NCBI RefSeq assembly: GCF_001570525.1
Contig: NZ_BBXC01000008.1
Location: 585,841 to 649,840, forward strand
Length of the DNA: 64,000 nucleotides
From: Herbidospora sakaeratensis
Lineage (GTDB): Bacteria > Actinomycetota > Actinomycetes > Streptosporangiales > Streptosporangiaceae
Direction of reading: 5' to 3'
Part shown: piece by piece, positions 1 to 8,470 of the stretch
How the letters are laid out: every line of letters starts with the position of its first letter
How positions within the stretch are numbered: the first letter of the stretch is position 1
Notes under the pieces: model-generated
The model's database searches: none
The model's input: only the letters and a program-made list of their open reading frames with translations
Told to the model about the DNA's origin: nothing
Position numbers and translations under genes: made by a program

Positions 1-1043
1 CACTCCGCCGCGACCAGCCGCAGGCCGGGGGCGAGCGGGCCGCCCAGCACGACCGCCTGGGTCTCCAGGGTGGCGGCGCTCTCGCGCAGGGCGCGGGCCA
101 GCCTCTTCGCGGCGGCGGTGAGGGCCCACCGGCAGTCGGGGTCGCCGTCGCGGGCCCGGTCGATCAGGGCGCCGACGGAGGCGGGCGGCTCCTCCCCTCG
201 GGCCCGGAGGCTCACGTACACCCCCTCGAGCACCGCCGGAACACTGATGTAACGTTCCAAACACCCCCTCTTTCCACACCAGCAGTCGAGCCCGCCGGGC
301 TCGACCACCTGGTGCCCCACGCTGCCCGCCCGGCCGAGCGCGCCCCGCACCATGCGCGGCCCGACGACCAGCCCGCCGAGCACGTGCTCGGCGATCTCGA
401 CGTAGAGCAGGGTCTCGTACGGATGGTGGTAGGTCTGCTCGTTCAGCGCGCCCAGCCGGGCGTCGGCGTCGACGACCACCTTGACCTCCCCGAAGACCTC
501 GCCGAAGACCTCGCCGAACCGCGCCGAGAGCCGCCGGTGCAGGTCGGGCGCGGCGAACCAGGGCGACGGAGGCGAGGGCGACAGGTCGCGCGGGTCGACC
601 GGCCACGGCACGGCCAGCCCGACCGTCGCCAGGTCGGCGGGTCCCCGCCCGATCGAACCGGCGAGCCCGGCCACCGCGTCGGCGGCGGCGTCGATCCAGG
701 CGGCTCCGTCGCGCAGCCCCTGCCCGAGCGACACGAGCCGCACCTGCTCACGCGGCCAGTGGGGCAACCGGGCGGCCACGGTGACGTGGCGCGCGCCGAC
801 CTGAATCCCGACGGCGACCCCGGTCACCGGCCGCAGGGCGACGGCCTCCTTCTTGCCGCCGTGGGCGATGCCGTCGTCGAGCAGCCGCTGCACCGCCGTG
901 CTGACCGACGCGATCGACAGGCCGGTGCGCCTGGCGAGCTCGGTGCGCAGGCCGGAACGGCACATCAGCGCCCTGATGACCTGGAGGACGCTGTCGCTCC
1001 TGGCCTCCGGGTCGAGTAGGTCACGTGTCTCGTGCACGGGCAC
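1..1043 (-). CDS. ROK family transcriptional regulator (3' end off the window)
   Basis: About 347 codons are visible and the reading frame is still open at base 1. The N-terminal 60 residues form a winged-helix segment with the helix-turn-helix text RTELARRTGLSIASVSTAV. The rest is a ROK sugar-kinase-like domain with the zinc motif CWCGKRGCLE and the downstream VVLGGPLAPGL strand. This domain order is that of NagC/XylR-type regulators, cytoplasmic repressors that sense a sugar or sugar phosphate. The GTG at 1043 is chosen because it is the first start before the winged helix; a GTG at 1037 is also possible and the ribosome-binding site is weak. The regulated genes are not evident from the neighbours. 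The family is secure, the ligand unknown. Confidence 0.85.
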   Translation of the reverse strand, partial: MPVHETRDLLDPEARSDSVLQVIRALMCRSGLRTELARRTGLSIASVSTAVQRLLDDGIAHGGKKEAVALRPVTGVAVGIQVGARHVTVAARLPHWPREQVRLVSLGQGLRDGAAWIDAAADAVAGLAGSIGRGPADLATVGLAVPWPVDPRDLSPSPPSPWFAAPDLHRRLSARFGEVFGEVFGEVKVVVDADARLGALNEQTYHHPYETLLYVEIAEHVLGGLVVGPRMVRGALGRAGSVGHQVVEPGGLDCWCGKRGCLERYISVPAVLEGVYVSLRARGEEPPASVGALIDRARDGDPDCRWALTAAAKRLARALRESAATLETQAVVLGGPLAPGLRLVAAE

Positions 1044-1276
1044 CCCGCCGCCGAATTCGAATTACGAGTCGTGCCGCCTCGATCGTGACACAGCGAATTC
1101 ACCTCGAAAAGCGATCACACGGTGACATGTCGCCACATCACGGCCTACCTGGGGAGAGGTGGGGCGGTCGCTGGAGGTGACCACTGAAACTTGAAATTCC
1201 GTGATATCCATGGCCGAGCCGCCGCGACTCACAGTAGGTTCCCGGTTACGATTCGAGGTCAACCGGGGGAAATGTC

Positions 1277-3691
1277 ATGCAGAATCCTTTTTTGCCGCGT
1301 GGCGTCCATCATCTGGCGATGCAGCTCGACGCGGTCATCGCCACCCGGCCGCGCCGGTCCGCCCTGCCCGCCCTGCTGCTCGGCGGACCGGCCGCCGGCG
1401 CGATCGTCGCCGGTTACCGCGACCGGCTGGTCGACCCCCGGTTCGCCCGCCGGAACGTCAGCCTCGTCCCCCACGCCTTCCTGACCGACGACGTGGCCGG
1501 CGCGCCGGAGCCGCACGTCCGGATCGTGCTCGACCTGGCCGGCCGCCTCGACCAGACGATGCCCCAGGGCAGCGGCGCCCTGCGGCTGCCGCTGCTGCGG
1601 ACCTGCGAGGCCGTGCTGGGCGCGGCGGCGACCGGCGGCGACCCGTCGGCCCGGCGCAGGGCCCTGCGTGACCGGCTCTACGAGGAGCTGACGCTCCGGC
1701 GTCCGTGGCTCGGCCACGCGCAGCGGGCCGCCGCGCACACCGGACAGGGCGTCTCCCTCGCCGCCGTCGCGCAGGCGATCCTGCAGGTGGTCGTGGTGGT
1801 GTTCCCCCGCTGGGTGTACGGCCTCTGGTTGTCACGACGGGCGCTGCACTGGGCCGGGGAACTGCTGGAGGCGCCCGACCGCAGGTTCCCGCACGCCGCG
1901 CTGGAGCTCACCGAGGGCGGCGGGCTGCGCGGCAACGCGGCGCTGGTCCAGGAGTTGCTGGTGACGGCGCTGCTCCGGGATCTCGACCGGGCCGCGCGGC
2001 CGTCGCGGTGGTGGGTGCGCCGGGTGCGGCGGCGCTGGTCGTTCGTCGCGCTGCTCGGCACGGTCGGGGGCGCCGACTCACCGTGCAAGGTCCTCCTCGA
2101 CACCTACGAGCGGGCCGTGGCCAAGGGGGCGCCCTCGCCGCTGCTGGTGCTGGGGGCGCTCACCGGCGAACCGCCGTCGGTCGCGGTCGCGCTCCCGGCG
2201 GCCGACGTCGCGGCGTTCTTCCACCGTCCCGGCGGGCGCGTGTACGCCCTCAAGCTGTCCGAAGAGGCGGACGACGGCGCCGCGCGCCAGTGGTTCGAGA
2301 CCAACCTCCGGATCCGCCCCCGGGCGGCCGCCAGGGCCGACTACGCGCGGGCGGTGGCCCCGGTGGCCGCGCTGCTGCTGGCGGCGGCCGCAGTGCCCCT
2401 CTACGTGTGGGGTCCCGACGGGTGCCGGGCCGTCGAGGGCGGCGAGACCATCGGCGTGACCGACGGCGCGGAGTGCAGCCTGGCCCCGCCCGGCCCCGAG
2501 GGCGACCAGTTGAGGGAGCTGGAGCGGCTGGCGGCGGCCCACAACGCCGCGGTCGACCTGAGCGAGCCCCACCGGACCATGGTCTTCTTCGCCCCTCTCA
2601 CGGTGCGGGACGGTTCGGGCAACACCACGCTGAACGGGATCCAGAGCCTGCGCGGGGTGCTCGTCGCATTAGCCGAGGTCAACGCGAGTCCCGGCGTGAA
2701 CCACATGCGCCAGCGCCTCCTCGTCGCCAACCCGGGCGACGCGTTCGCCCACGGGACCGAGGTCGCCCGGATGATCGTCGAGCGGGCGGCCCGCGACCGG
2801 GTCTCGGCCGTGGTGGGCATCACCCAGAGTCGCCCGGCCGCGCTGGCGGCCGTGACGGCGCTCAGCGACGGCAAGATCCCGGTGATCGGCAGCTCCGTCA
2901 CGGGCAGCGCGATGGTGGAGGGCCCGGACGCGCCCGCCCGCTACCTCCAGGTGTCGCCGTCGAACGCCCAGGTCGCCGAGGTGATGACCGAGTTCGTCCG
3001 GGGCCGGGGCGCCACCTCGGTGGTCCTCGTGGTCCATCCCGACGACGAGGTCTTCAGCGTCGACCTGGCCGACAAGCTGGCGGCCCGCTTCACGCCGGCC
3101 CGCACGGTCCGCGTCGACTACTCGGAGTTCGGCCAGGACCACACCGCCGACGACGCGGCCCGGCAGATCTGCGCCAAGGCCGGTTTCGTCGTGTACGCGG
3201 GCCGTTCGGCCCGGTTGGCCGAGCTGCTCAACGCCATGCGCGGCCGGTCGGGCTGCGCCCGCGGCGACGGCGGCCGCATCGGCTTCCTGGCCGAGGCCCT
3301 GCCGAGCGAGTACCTCGACGACCCGGCCAAGCTCACCACGGGCTATCCCTTCGCGGAGTTCTCCCACGTCTCGTTCTCGCCCGACGTGCGCGGGCCCCGG
3401 CCGCACCACTTCGTCCGGAGCTTCCCGGCCTACTTCACCGGCCGGGGCCTGCCCGCGCACGTCCCGAACAGCGACGCGGCGGGCGCCTACGACGCGGTGA
3501 TCGTGGCCGCCAAGGCCACCGACGGCGCGTTCGCCGACGAGGCCCCCGACGAGGACTTCCCCGCCAACGCCGTCTACGGCCGCCTCATGGAGCCGGGCGT
3601 GCGGGACGTCAACGGCGCGACCGGCGCCATCACGCTGAACCGCGAGCACCGCTATCCGGTCGGCCGGACCCTGTACGTCCTCGGCGTCTGA
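1277..3691 (+). CDS. Membrane-anchored protein with extracellular type-I periplasmic-binding fold
   Basis: This 804-residue protein has three parts. Residues 1-350 are a soluble, probably cytoplasmic domain; its start (LLLGGPAAGAIVAGYRDRL) looks like a P-loop NTPase strand but lacks the GKS/T of a Walker A motif. A single hydrophobic helix lies near residues 357-376. Residues 430-804 resemble the Leu/Ile/Val-binding type of ABC solute-binding proteins, with the GTEVARMIVERA and VPNSDAAGAYDAV regions typical of that fold. The start has a GGGGGA ribosome-binding site. No transporter genes adjoin it, so it is more likely a transmembrane sensor or effector than an ABC receptor; this role is inference. 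The N-terminal domain is not one I can name. Confidence 0.7.
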   Translation: MQNPFLPRGVHHLAMQLDAVIATRPRRSALPALLLGGPAAGAIVAGYRDRLVDPRFARRNVSLVPHAFLTDDVAGAPEPHVRIVLDLAGRLDQTMPQGSGALRLPLLRTCEAVLGAAATGGDPSARRRALRDRLYEELTLRRPWLGHAQRAAAHTGQGVSLAAVAQAILQVVVVVFPRWVYGLWLSRRALHWAGELLEAPDRRFPHAALELTEGGGLRGNAALVQELLVTALLRDLDRAARPSRWWVRRVRRRWSFVALLGTVGGADSPCKVLLDTYERAVAKGAPSPLLVLGALTGEPPSVAVALPAADVAAFFHRPGGRVYALKLSEEADDGAARQWFETNLRIRPRAAARADYARAVAPVAALLLAAAAVPLYVWGPDGCRAVEGGETIGVTDGAECSLAPPGPEGDQLRELERLAAAHNAAVDLSEPHRTMVFFAPLTVRDGSGNTTLNGIQSLRGVLVALAEVNASPGVNHMRQRLLVANPGDAFAHGTEVARMIVERAARDRVSAVVGITQSRPAALAAVTALSDGKIPVIGSSVTGSAMVEGPDAPARYLQVSPSNAQVAEVMTEFVRGRGATSVVLVVHPDDEVFSVDLADKLAARFTPARTVRVDYSEFGQDHTADDAARQICAKAGFVVYAGRSARLAELLNAMRGRSGCARGDGGRIGFLAEALPSEYLDDPAKLTTGYPFAEFSHVSFSPDVRGPRPHHFVRSFPAYFTGRGLPAHVPNSDAAGAYDAVIVAAKATDGAFADEAPDEDFPANAVYGRLMEPGVRDVNGATGAITLNREHRYPVGRTLYVLGV

Positions 3692-3694
3692 GGC

Positions 3695-3720
3695 GTTTCG
3701 CTTGGTTTCGTATTGGTTTC
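3695..3720 (+). promoter_or_regulatory. Helically phased GTTTC repeats, candidate DeoR operator
   Basis: GTTTC occurs at 3695, 3705 and 3716, and TTGGTTTC is repeated exactly at 3702-3709 and 3713-3720. The 10-11 bp spacing places the copies on one face of the helix. An inverted copy, GAAACCAA, lies at 3781-3788 between the ribosome-binding site and the start of the deoR-type gene. DeoR-family repressors commonly bind direct repeats, so autoregulation is a reasonable inference. Confidence 0.5.
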
Positions 3721-3725
3721 AGCTC

Positions 3726-3753
3726 TTGACCGTCCAGGTAAAACGGGTGTAAT
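3726..3753 (+). promoter_or_regulatory. Sigma-70-type promoter of the PTS operon
   Basis: TTGACC (3726-3731) and TGTAAT (3748-3753) are separated by 16 bp, a good housekeeping promoter for a GC-rich genome. It lies between the GTTTC repeats and the inverted GAAACCAA copy, about 40 bp upstream of the first gene, so a bound repressor could cover it. Confidence 0.6.
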
Positions 3754-3792
3754 CACAGATAAAACAACACACCCAAGGACGAAACCAACATC

Positions 3793-4554
3793 ATGTACGC
3801 CGAGGAGCGACAGCAGGAGATCCTGCGCCGGGCCCGCGCCGCCGGTCGGGTCGACGTGGTGACCCTGGCCGAGGAGTTCGCCGTCACCACCGAGACCGTG
3901 CGCCGTGACCTGACCGTCCTCGAGAAGGCCGGGGTGCTGCGGCGGGTGCACGGCGGGGCCATCCCCGTCGAGCGGCTCGGCTTCGAGCCCGCGCTGGCGG
4001 CCCGCGACGAGGTCATGACGTCCGAGAAGGAACGCATCGCCAAGGCCGCCCTCGCCGAGCTGCCGCAGGACGGCGCGATCATCATCGACGCCGGGTCGAC
4101 GACCCGGCGGCTGGCCCAGGAGCTGCCCGCCGACCGCGAGCTGACGGTCATCGTGAACTCCCCGCCGCTGGCCACGATCCTGGCCGCGCGGGCCAACCTG
4201 AACGTCATCATGCTCGGCGGCCGGGTGCGCGGCCGGACCCTCGCCACCGTCGACGACTGGGCGCTGCGGCCGCTGGCCGACATCCACGTCGACGTGGCGT
4301 TCATGGGCACCAACGGCATCTCCGTGGCCAAGGGCCTGACCACGCCCGACCCGGCCGAGGCCGCGATCAAGCGGGCGATGATCGCCTCGGCTCAGCGCAG
4401 CGTGCTGCTGGCCGACCACACCAAGTTCAGCGACACCTTCCTGGCCCGCTTCGCCACCCTGGCCGAGATCGACGTCGTGATCACCGACACCGTCCTGGAC
4501 CCCCAGGTGGCCGCCGACCTGGCCCTGCACGGCCCGGAGGTGGTCCGCGCATGA
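3793..4554 (+). CDS. DeoR family transcriptional regulator of the hexitol PTS operon
   Basis: The 253-residue length is standard for the family. An N-terminal HTH (residues 1-60, with VTTETVRRDLTVLEKAG and the RVHGGA hallmark) is followed by the DeoR sensor domain with its sugar-phosphate pocket signatures DAGSTT and LGGRVRG. Such repressors release DNA when a phosphorylated sugar binds. The gene opens an operon with a PfkB kinase and PTS genes, so a hexitol or ketose phosphate is the likely inducer. A ribosome-binding site, AAGGA, is at 3775-3779. Phased repeats upstream suggest autoregulation. Confidence 0.93.
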   Translation: MYAEERQQEILRRARAAGRVDVVTLAEEFAVTTETVRRDLTVLEKAGVLRRVHGGAIPVERLGFEPALAARDEVMTSEKERIAKAALAELPQDGAIIIDAGSTTRRLAQELPADRELTVIVNSPPLATILAARANLNVIMLGGRVRGRTLATVDDWALRPLADIHVDVAFMGTNGISVAKGLTTPDPAEAAIKRAMIASAQRSVLLADHTKFSDTFLARFATLAEIDVVITDTVLDPQVAADLALHGPEVVRA

Positions 4555-4600
4555 CTCCCCCGCTCGACCCCGCGCCGCACGAACCCGAGGTGACGCGCGC

Positions 4601-5539
4601 ATGATCCTCACGCTGACCCTCAACCCCAGCCTCGACCGCACCGTCGACATCCCCTCGCTGGCGCGCGGTGAGGTCATCCGGGCCGCCGCCGCCCACCTCG
4701 ACCCCGGCGGCAAGGGCGTCAACGTCTCCCGCGCGCTGCTCGCCAACCACGTGCGCTCGTGCGCCGTCGTCCCCTACGGCGGCGAGGAGGGCCGGCGGCT
4801 CATCGAGCTGCTCGACCTCGAGGGCATCGACATGATCATGGTCCCGGTCGCCGGGACCACCCGGTCCAACATCACCCTCGCCGAGCCCGACGGCACCGTC
4901 ACCAAGGTCAACGAGCCCGGCGCCACGCTCAGCGCGCGCGAGCTGGAGGAGATCGCCACCGCCGTCCTGGGCGCCGCGCACAGCGCGGACTGGGTGGTCG
5001 CCTCGGGCAGCCTGCCGCCCCAGGTCCCCTCCGACGTGTACGCCACCCTCTGCCGCCGCTTCCGCCAGGCCGGCATCAACGTGGCCGTCGACACCAGCGG
5101 CCCGGCCCTGCTGGCCGCGGTGCAGGCCGGGCCCCGGCTGATCAAGCCCAACCGCGAGGAACTCGCCGAGGCCACCGGCTCCCCCATCGACACGGTCGGC
5201 GACGCCCTGGAGGCCGCCGCGAAACTGCGCGCGATGGGGGCGGAGACCGTACTGGCGAGCCTCGGACGTGACGGCGCCCTGCTGGTCGACGACGGAACCG
5301 TGTGGCACGGCGAGTGCGCGGCGGAGGAGCCGCGCAGTTCCGTCGGGGCCGGCGACGCCTTACTGGCCGGGTTCCTCGCCGCCGGAGCGCGCGGGAAGGC
5401 GGCCCTCGTCGAGGGGCTGGCCTGGGCGACCGCGGCGGTGCAGCTGCCGGGCAGCCGCATGCCGGGGCCCGGCGACATCAGACGTGACCGGGTGACCGTC
5501 AGCGAACCCGATCCGACGAGGCCGCTTTCGGGGGGCTGA
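4601..5539 (+). CDS. fruK: PfkB family 1-phosphofructokinase (FruK/LacC type)
   Basis: This 312-residue PfkB kinase phosphorylates a ketohexose monophosphate with ATP to give a bisphosphate. The substrate signature GGKGVNVSRAL (about residues 36-46) is typical of 1-phosphofructokinases and tagatose-6-phosphate kinases, and GAGDALLAGF (about 250-260) carries the catalytic aspartate and anion hole. It follows the DeoR gene after 46 bp with a GAGGTGA ribosome-binding site. In this operon it would act after the dehydrogenase, so the real substrate may be fructose-1-phosphate, fructose-6-phosphate or tagatose-6-phosphate; sequence alone cannot separate FruK from LacC. Confidence 0.88.
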   Translation: MILTLTLNPSLDRTVDIPSLARGEVIRAAAAHLDPGGKGVNVSRALLANHVRSCAVVPYGGEEGRRLIELLDLEGIDMIMVPVAGTTRSNITLAEPDGTVTKVNEPGATLSARELEEIATAVLGAAHSADWVVASGSLPPQVPSDVYATLCRRFRQAGINVAVDTSGPALLAAVQAGPRLIKPNREELAEATGSPIDTVGDALEAAAKLRAMGAETVLASLGRDGALLVDDGTVWHGECAAEEPRSSVGAGDALLAGFLAAGARGKAALVEGLAWATAAVQLPGSRMPGPGDIRRDRVTVSEPDPTRPLSGG

Positions 5540-5597
5540 TCGCGGCCTGAAAACTCCCCCCTTTCCACCCCCCGAGCTCCCCGGAAAGGAGCAAAGA

Positions 5598-6701
5598 ATG
5601 ACCACCGACTACACCCCGCCCGTCCAGGGCACCGGGATAAAGGCCACGATCCAGAGGTTCGGCGGCTACCTGGCCGGGATGATCATGCCGAACATCGGCG
5701 CGTTCATCGCGTGGGGCCTGATCACCGCCCTGTTCATCCCGACCGGCTGGATCCCGAACGAGATGTTCGCGGCCCTGGTCGGACCGATGATCACGGTGCT
5801 GCTGCCGGTCCTGATCGGCTACACCGGCGGGCGCATGGTCCACGGCCAGCGCGGCGCCGTGGTCGGCGCGGTCGCCACGATGGGCGTCGTGGTCGGCGCC
5901 GAGGTGCCGATGTTCCTCGGCGCGATGATCGTCGGACCGCTGGCCGCGTTCCTGCTGAAGCTGTTCGACGACGCGGTCAAGGACCGCATCAAGGCCGGCT
6001 TCGAGATGCTCGTCGACAACTTCTCGGCGGGCATCATCGGCGGCGCGGTCGCGCTGCTGGGCGTGTGGGGCATCGGCCCGATCATCGAGGCCGTCACCAA
6101 GGTCGCCGGCGACGCCGCCGGCTGGCTGGTCGACAACAGGGTGCTGCCGCTGGCCTCGATCATCATCGAGCCCGCCAAGGTGCTGTTCCTGAACAACGCG
6201 ATCAACCACGGCGTGCTCACCCCGCTCGGCGCCGCCGACGTGGCCGCGGCCGGCAAGTCGATCCTGTTCATGCTGGAGACCAACCCCGGCCCGGGGCTGG
6301 GCCTGCTGCTGGCGTACTTCTTCTTCGGCCCGCGCGCCCTGCGGCCGAGCGCCCCGGCGGCCATCATCATCCACTTCCTGGGCGGCATCCACGAGATCTA
6401 CTTCCCGTACGTCCTGATGAAGCCCCGCCTGATCCTCGCCATGATCGCCGGTGGCGCCTCCGGCATCCTCGTGTTCATCGCGACGGGATCGGGCCTGGTG
6501 GCCTCCCCGGCCCCGGGAAGCATCTTCGCCTATCTGGCCGTTACCCCGGCGGGCGGCTACTTCGGCGTGCTCGCGGGCATCCTGGTCGCCACCGGCGTCA
6601 CCTTCGTGGTCGCCTCGGCCCTTCTCGGCTTCGGGCGGGGCGAGAAGGAGGCCCCGGCGGAGGAGACCGAGCAGCCCACCACCACTCCCCAGGAGGCGTG
6701 A
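5598..6701 (+). CDS. mtlA: PTS mannitol-type transporter subunit EIIC
   Basis: This integral membrane permease translocates and presents a hexitol for phosphorylation. The 367-residue protein has about eight hydrophobic segments and the mannitol EIIC signatures NNAINHGVLTPLG and GGIHEIYFPYV, the latter carrying the family's conserved substrate-site glutamate. The charged C-terminal tail (EEAPAEETEQPTTT region) replaces the EIIB domain fused here in E. coli MtlA; EIIB is the next gene. The AGGAG-type site just before ATG 5598 supports the start. Mannitol is the family's usual substrate, but the dehydrogenase and kinase beside it leave other hexitols open. Confidence 0.93.
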   Translation: MTTDYTPPVQGTGIKATIQRFGGYLAGMIMPNIGAFIAWGLITALFIPTGWIPNEMFAALVGPMITVLLPVLIGYTGGRMVHGQRGAVVGAVATMGVVVGAEVPMFLGAMIVGPLAAFLLKLFDDAVKDRIKAGFEMLVDNFSAGIIGGAVALLGVWGIGPIIEAVTKVAGDAAGWLVDNRVLPLASIIIEPAKVLFLNNAINHGVLTPLGAADVAAAGKSILFMLETNPGPGLGLLLAYFFFGPRALRPSAPAAIIIHFLGGIHEIYFPYVLMKPRLILAMIAGGASGILVFIATGSGLVASPAPGSIFAYLAVTPAGGYFGVLAGILVATGVTFVVASALLGFGRGEKEAPAEETEQPTTTPQEA

Positions 6702-6706
6702 TCCCC

Positions 6707-7018
6707 ATGGCCGGCATCGACAGCACGGCAGTCAAGAAGATCGTCATCGCCTGCGACGCGGGGATGGGCAGCAGCGTGATGCTGGCCTCCACGCTCCGCA
6801 AGCAGCTCAAGGGCAACGGCGTCGAGGTCGTCCACTCACCGGTCGACCAGATCCCGGCCGACGCGAACGTCGTCGTCACGCACGCGGGCCTCGCGGCCCG
6901 CGCCCGAAAGTCGACGCCCGAGGGCGCGGTGCTCATCCCGTTCCAGGTGTTCATCGGCGACCCGGCGGTGACCAAGCTGGTGAACGCCATCAAGAACGGC
7001 GGCGTGGTCGGTGGCTGA
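6707..7018 (+). CDS. PTS mannitol-type EIIB subunit
   Basis: This 103-residue cytosolic protein carries the phosphoryl group from EIIA to the incoming hexitol. The phosphocysteine loop CDAGMGSS (Cys16) and the second motif VVVTHAGLAARAR identify a mannitol-type EIIB. It starts 5 bp after the EIIC stop and overlaps the EIIA start by 8 bp, so the three subunits should be made in step. It appears to be a freestanding version of a domain often fused to EIIC. Confidence 0.93.
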   Translation: MAGIDSTAVKKIVIACDAGMGSSVMLASTLRKQLKGNGVEVVHSPVDQIPADANVVVTHAGLAARARKSTPEGAVLIPFQVFIGDPAVTKLVNAIKNGGVVGG

Positions 7019-7448
7019 CATCCCGCTCGACCCGGCCGCCATCAAACTCGACTGCGTGGCCGCCGATCGCGACGACGCGATCCGCCAGTGCGGCGAGACG
7101 CTCGTGGCGGTCGGGGCGGCGGCGGAGCCGTACATCGCGGCGATGCTCGAACGCGAGCGCACGCTCTCGACCTACGTGGGCGAGGGCGTCGCGATCCCAC
7201 ACGGCACGCTGCAGGCCAAGGAGGTCGTGCACCGCGACGCGGTGTGCGTGCTGCGTTTCCCCGGCGGCGTCGACTGGGACGGCGAACAGGTCAAGCTGTG
7301 CGTCGGCATCGCCGCCAAGGGCGACGGCCACGTCCGCCTGCTGGCCGAACTGGCCGAAATACTCATGGACCCCGACGCCGCCGAGGCTCTGCGCGAGACG
7401 GCCGACGAGGCGGAGGTCCGAAGGCTTCTCATGGAGGGAACAGAATGA
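7011..7448 (+). CDS. mtlF: PTS EIIA subunit, mannitol/fructose type
   Basis: This 145-residue EIIA receives phosphate from HPr and passes it to EIIB. The active-site histidine is His64 in GEGVAIPHGTL, the PTS_EIIA_2 signature, and LAELAEILMDPD matches the domain's C-terminal helix. The GTG start at 7011 lies inside the end of the EIIB gene (8 bp overlap). Its own stop overlaps the next ATG by 4 bp (ATGA), which indicates translational coupling throughout the operon. Confidence 0.93.
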   Translation: MADIPLDPAAIKLDCVAADRDDAIRQCGETLVAVGAAAEPYIAAMLERERTLSTYVGEGVAIPHGTLQAKEVVHRDAVCVLRFPGGVDWDGEQVKLCVGIAAKGDGHVRLLAELAEILMDPDAAEALRETADEAEVRRLLMEGTE

Positions 7449-8470
7449 AGGTCGCGCGTTTCCACGCGCCCGGCGACATCCGGGTCGAAGACGCCCCGGA
7501 GCCGGTGGCGGGTCCGGGCGAACTGCTGATCCGGGTGCGCAACTGCTCCACCTGCGGCACCGACGCCAAGATCCTGAAGTTCGGGCACCACCACATCCGG
7601 CCTCCGCGCGTCATGGGCCACGAGATCGCCGGTGAGGTCGTGACCGGGACCGGCGCGTTCGAGCCCGGCGACCGGGTGCAGGTGATCGCGGCGATCCCGT
7701 GCGGGACCTGCGGCGAGTGCACGCGGGGCCGGATGACCGTCTGCCCGAACCAGGAGTCGATGGGCTACCACTACGACGGCGGCTTCGCCGAGTACATGGT
7801 CGTGCCCGCGAAGGTCCTGGCCGTCGACGGCGTCAACCGCATCCCCGCCGGGGTCGGCTTCGCCGAGGCGTCGGTCGCCGAACCGCTGGCCTGCGTGCTG
7901 AACGGCCAGGAACTCGCCCGCGTCGGCCCCGGCGACGACGTGGTCGTGATCGGCTCGGGCCCGATCGGCTGCCTGCACGTCCGCCTGGCCCGCGCCCGGG
8001 GAGCCCGGCGGGTGATCCTCGCCGACCTGAACCCCGACCGCCTGGAGATGGCGGCCGTCCTGGTCAACCCCGACGCCGCCCTGCACGGCGACGACGTGAC
8101 CGAGGCGGTCCTGAAGCTGACCGAGGGCCGCGGGGCCGACGTGGTCATCACCGCGGCGGCCTCGGGCGTGGCCCAGGAACAGGCCCTCGGCATGGTCGCC
8201 CGCCAGGGCCGGATCAGTTTCTTCGGCGGCCTGCCGAAGGACAACCCGATCATCCGCCTCGACTCGAACCTCGTCCACTACCGCGAACTGACCATCGTCG
8301 GCGCGAACGGTTCGAGCCCCGCCCACAACAAGCAGGCCCTGGAACTCATCGCGACGGGCGCGGTCCCGGTCGCCGACCTGATCACCCACCGCCTGCCGCT
8401 CACCGACGTCCTGGAGGGCATCGACATCGTCATGCGCGGCGAGGCCATCAAAGTCACCGTGGAGCCGTGA
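7445..8470 (+). CDS. Zinc-dependent MDR polyol-phosphate dehydrogenase
   Basis: This 341-residue medium-chain dehydrogenase probably oxidises the hexitol phosphate delivered by the PTS to a ketose phosphate. The catalytic-zinc region NCSTCGTDAK plus GHEIAGEV, the structural-zinc cluster PCGTCGECTRGRMTVC and the Rossmann turn VVIGSGPIGC are all intact. Classical mannitol-1-phosphate dehydrogenase (MtlD) belongs to a different, long-chain family, so this enzyme is closer in type to galactitol-1-phosphate (GatD), arabitol-phosphate or sorbitol dehydrogenases. It is coupled to its neighbours by ATGA and TGATG overlaps. Substrate assignment is inference from the operon. Confidence 0.85.
   Translation: MKVARFHAPGDIRVEDAPEPVAGPGELLIRVRNCSTCGTDAKILKFGHHHIRPPRVMGHEIAGEVVTGTGAFEPGDRVQVIAAIPCGTCGECTRGRMTVCPNQESMGYHYDGGFAEYMVVPAKVLAVDGVNRIPAGVGFAEASVAEPLACVLNGQELARVGPGDDVVVIGSGPIGCLHVRLARARGARRVILADLNPDRLEMAAVLVNPDAALHGDDVTEAVLKLTEGRGADVVITAAASGVAQEQALGMVARQGRISFFGGLPKDNPIIRLDSNLVHYRELTIVGANGSSPAHNKQALELIATGAVPVADLITHRLPLTDVLEGIDIVMRGEAIKVTVEP

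Noticed and set aside
1062-1262. Small minus-strand frame between the ROK regulator and the solute-binding-fold gene
   Set aside because: No ribosome-binding site before any start, composition is unremarkable, and the region is better explained as promoter DNA.
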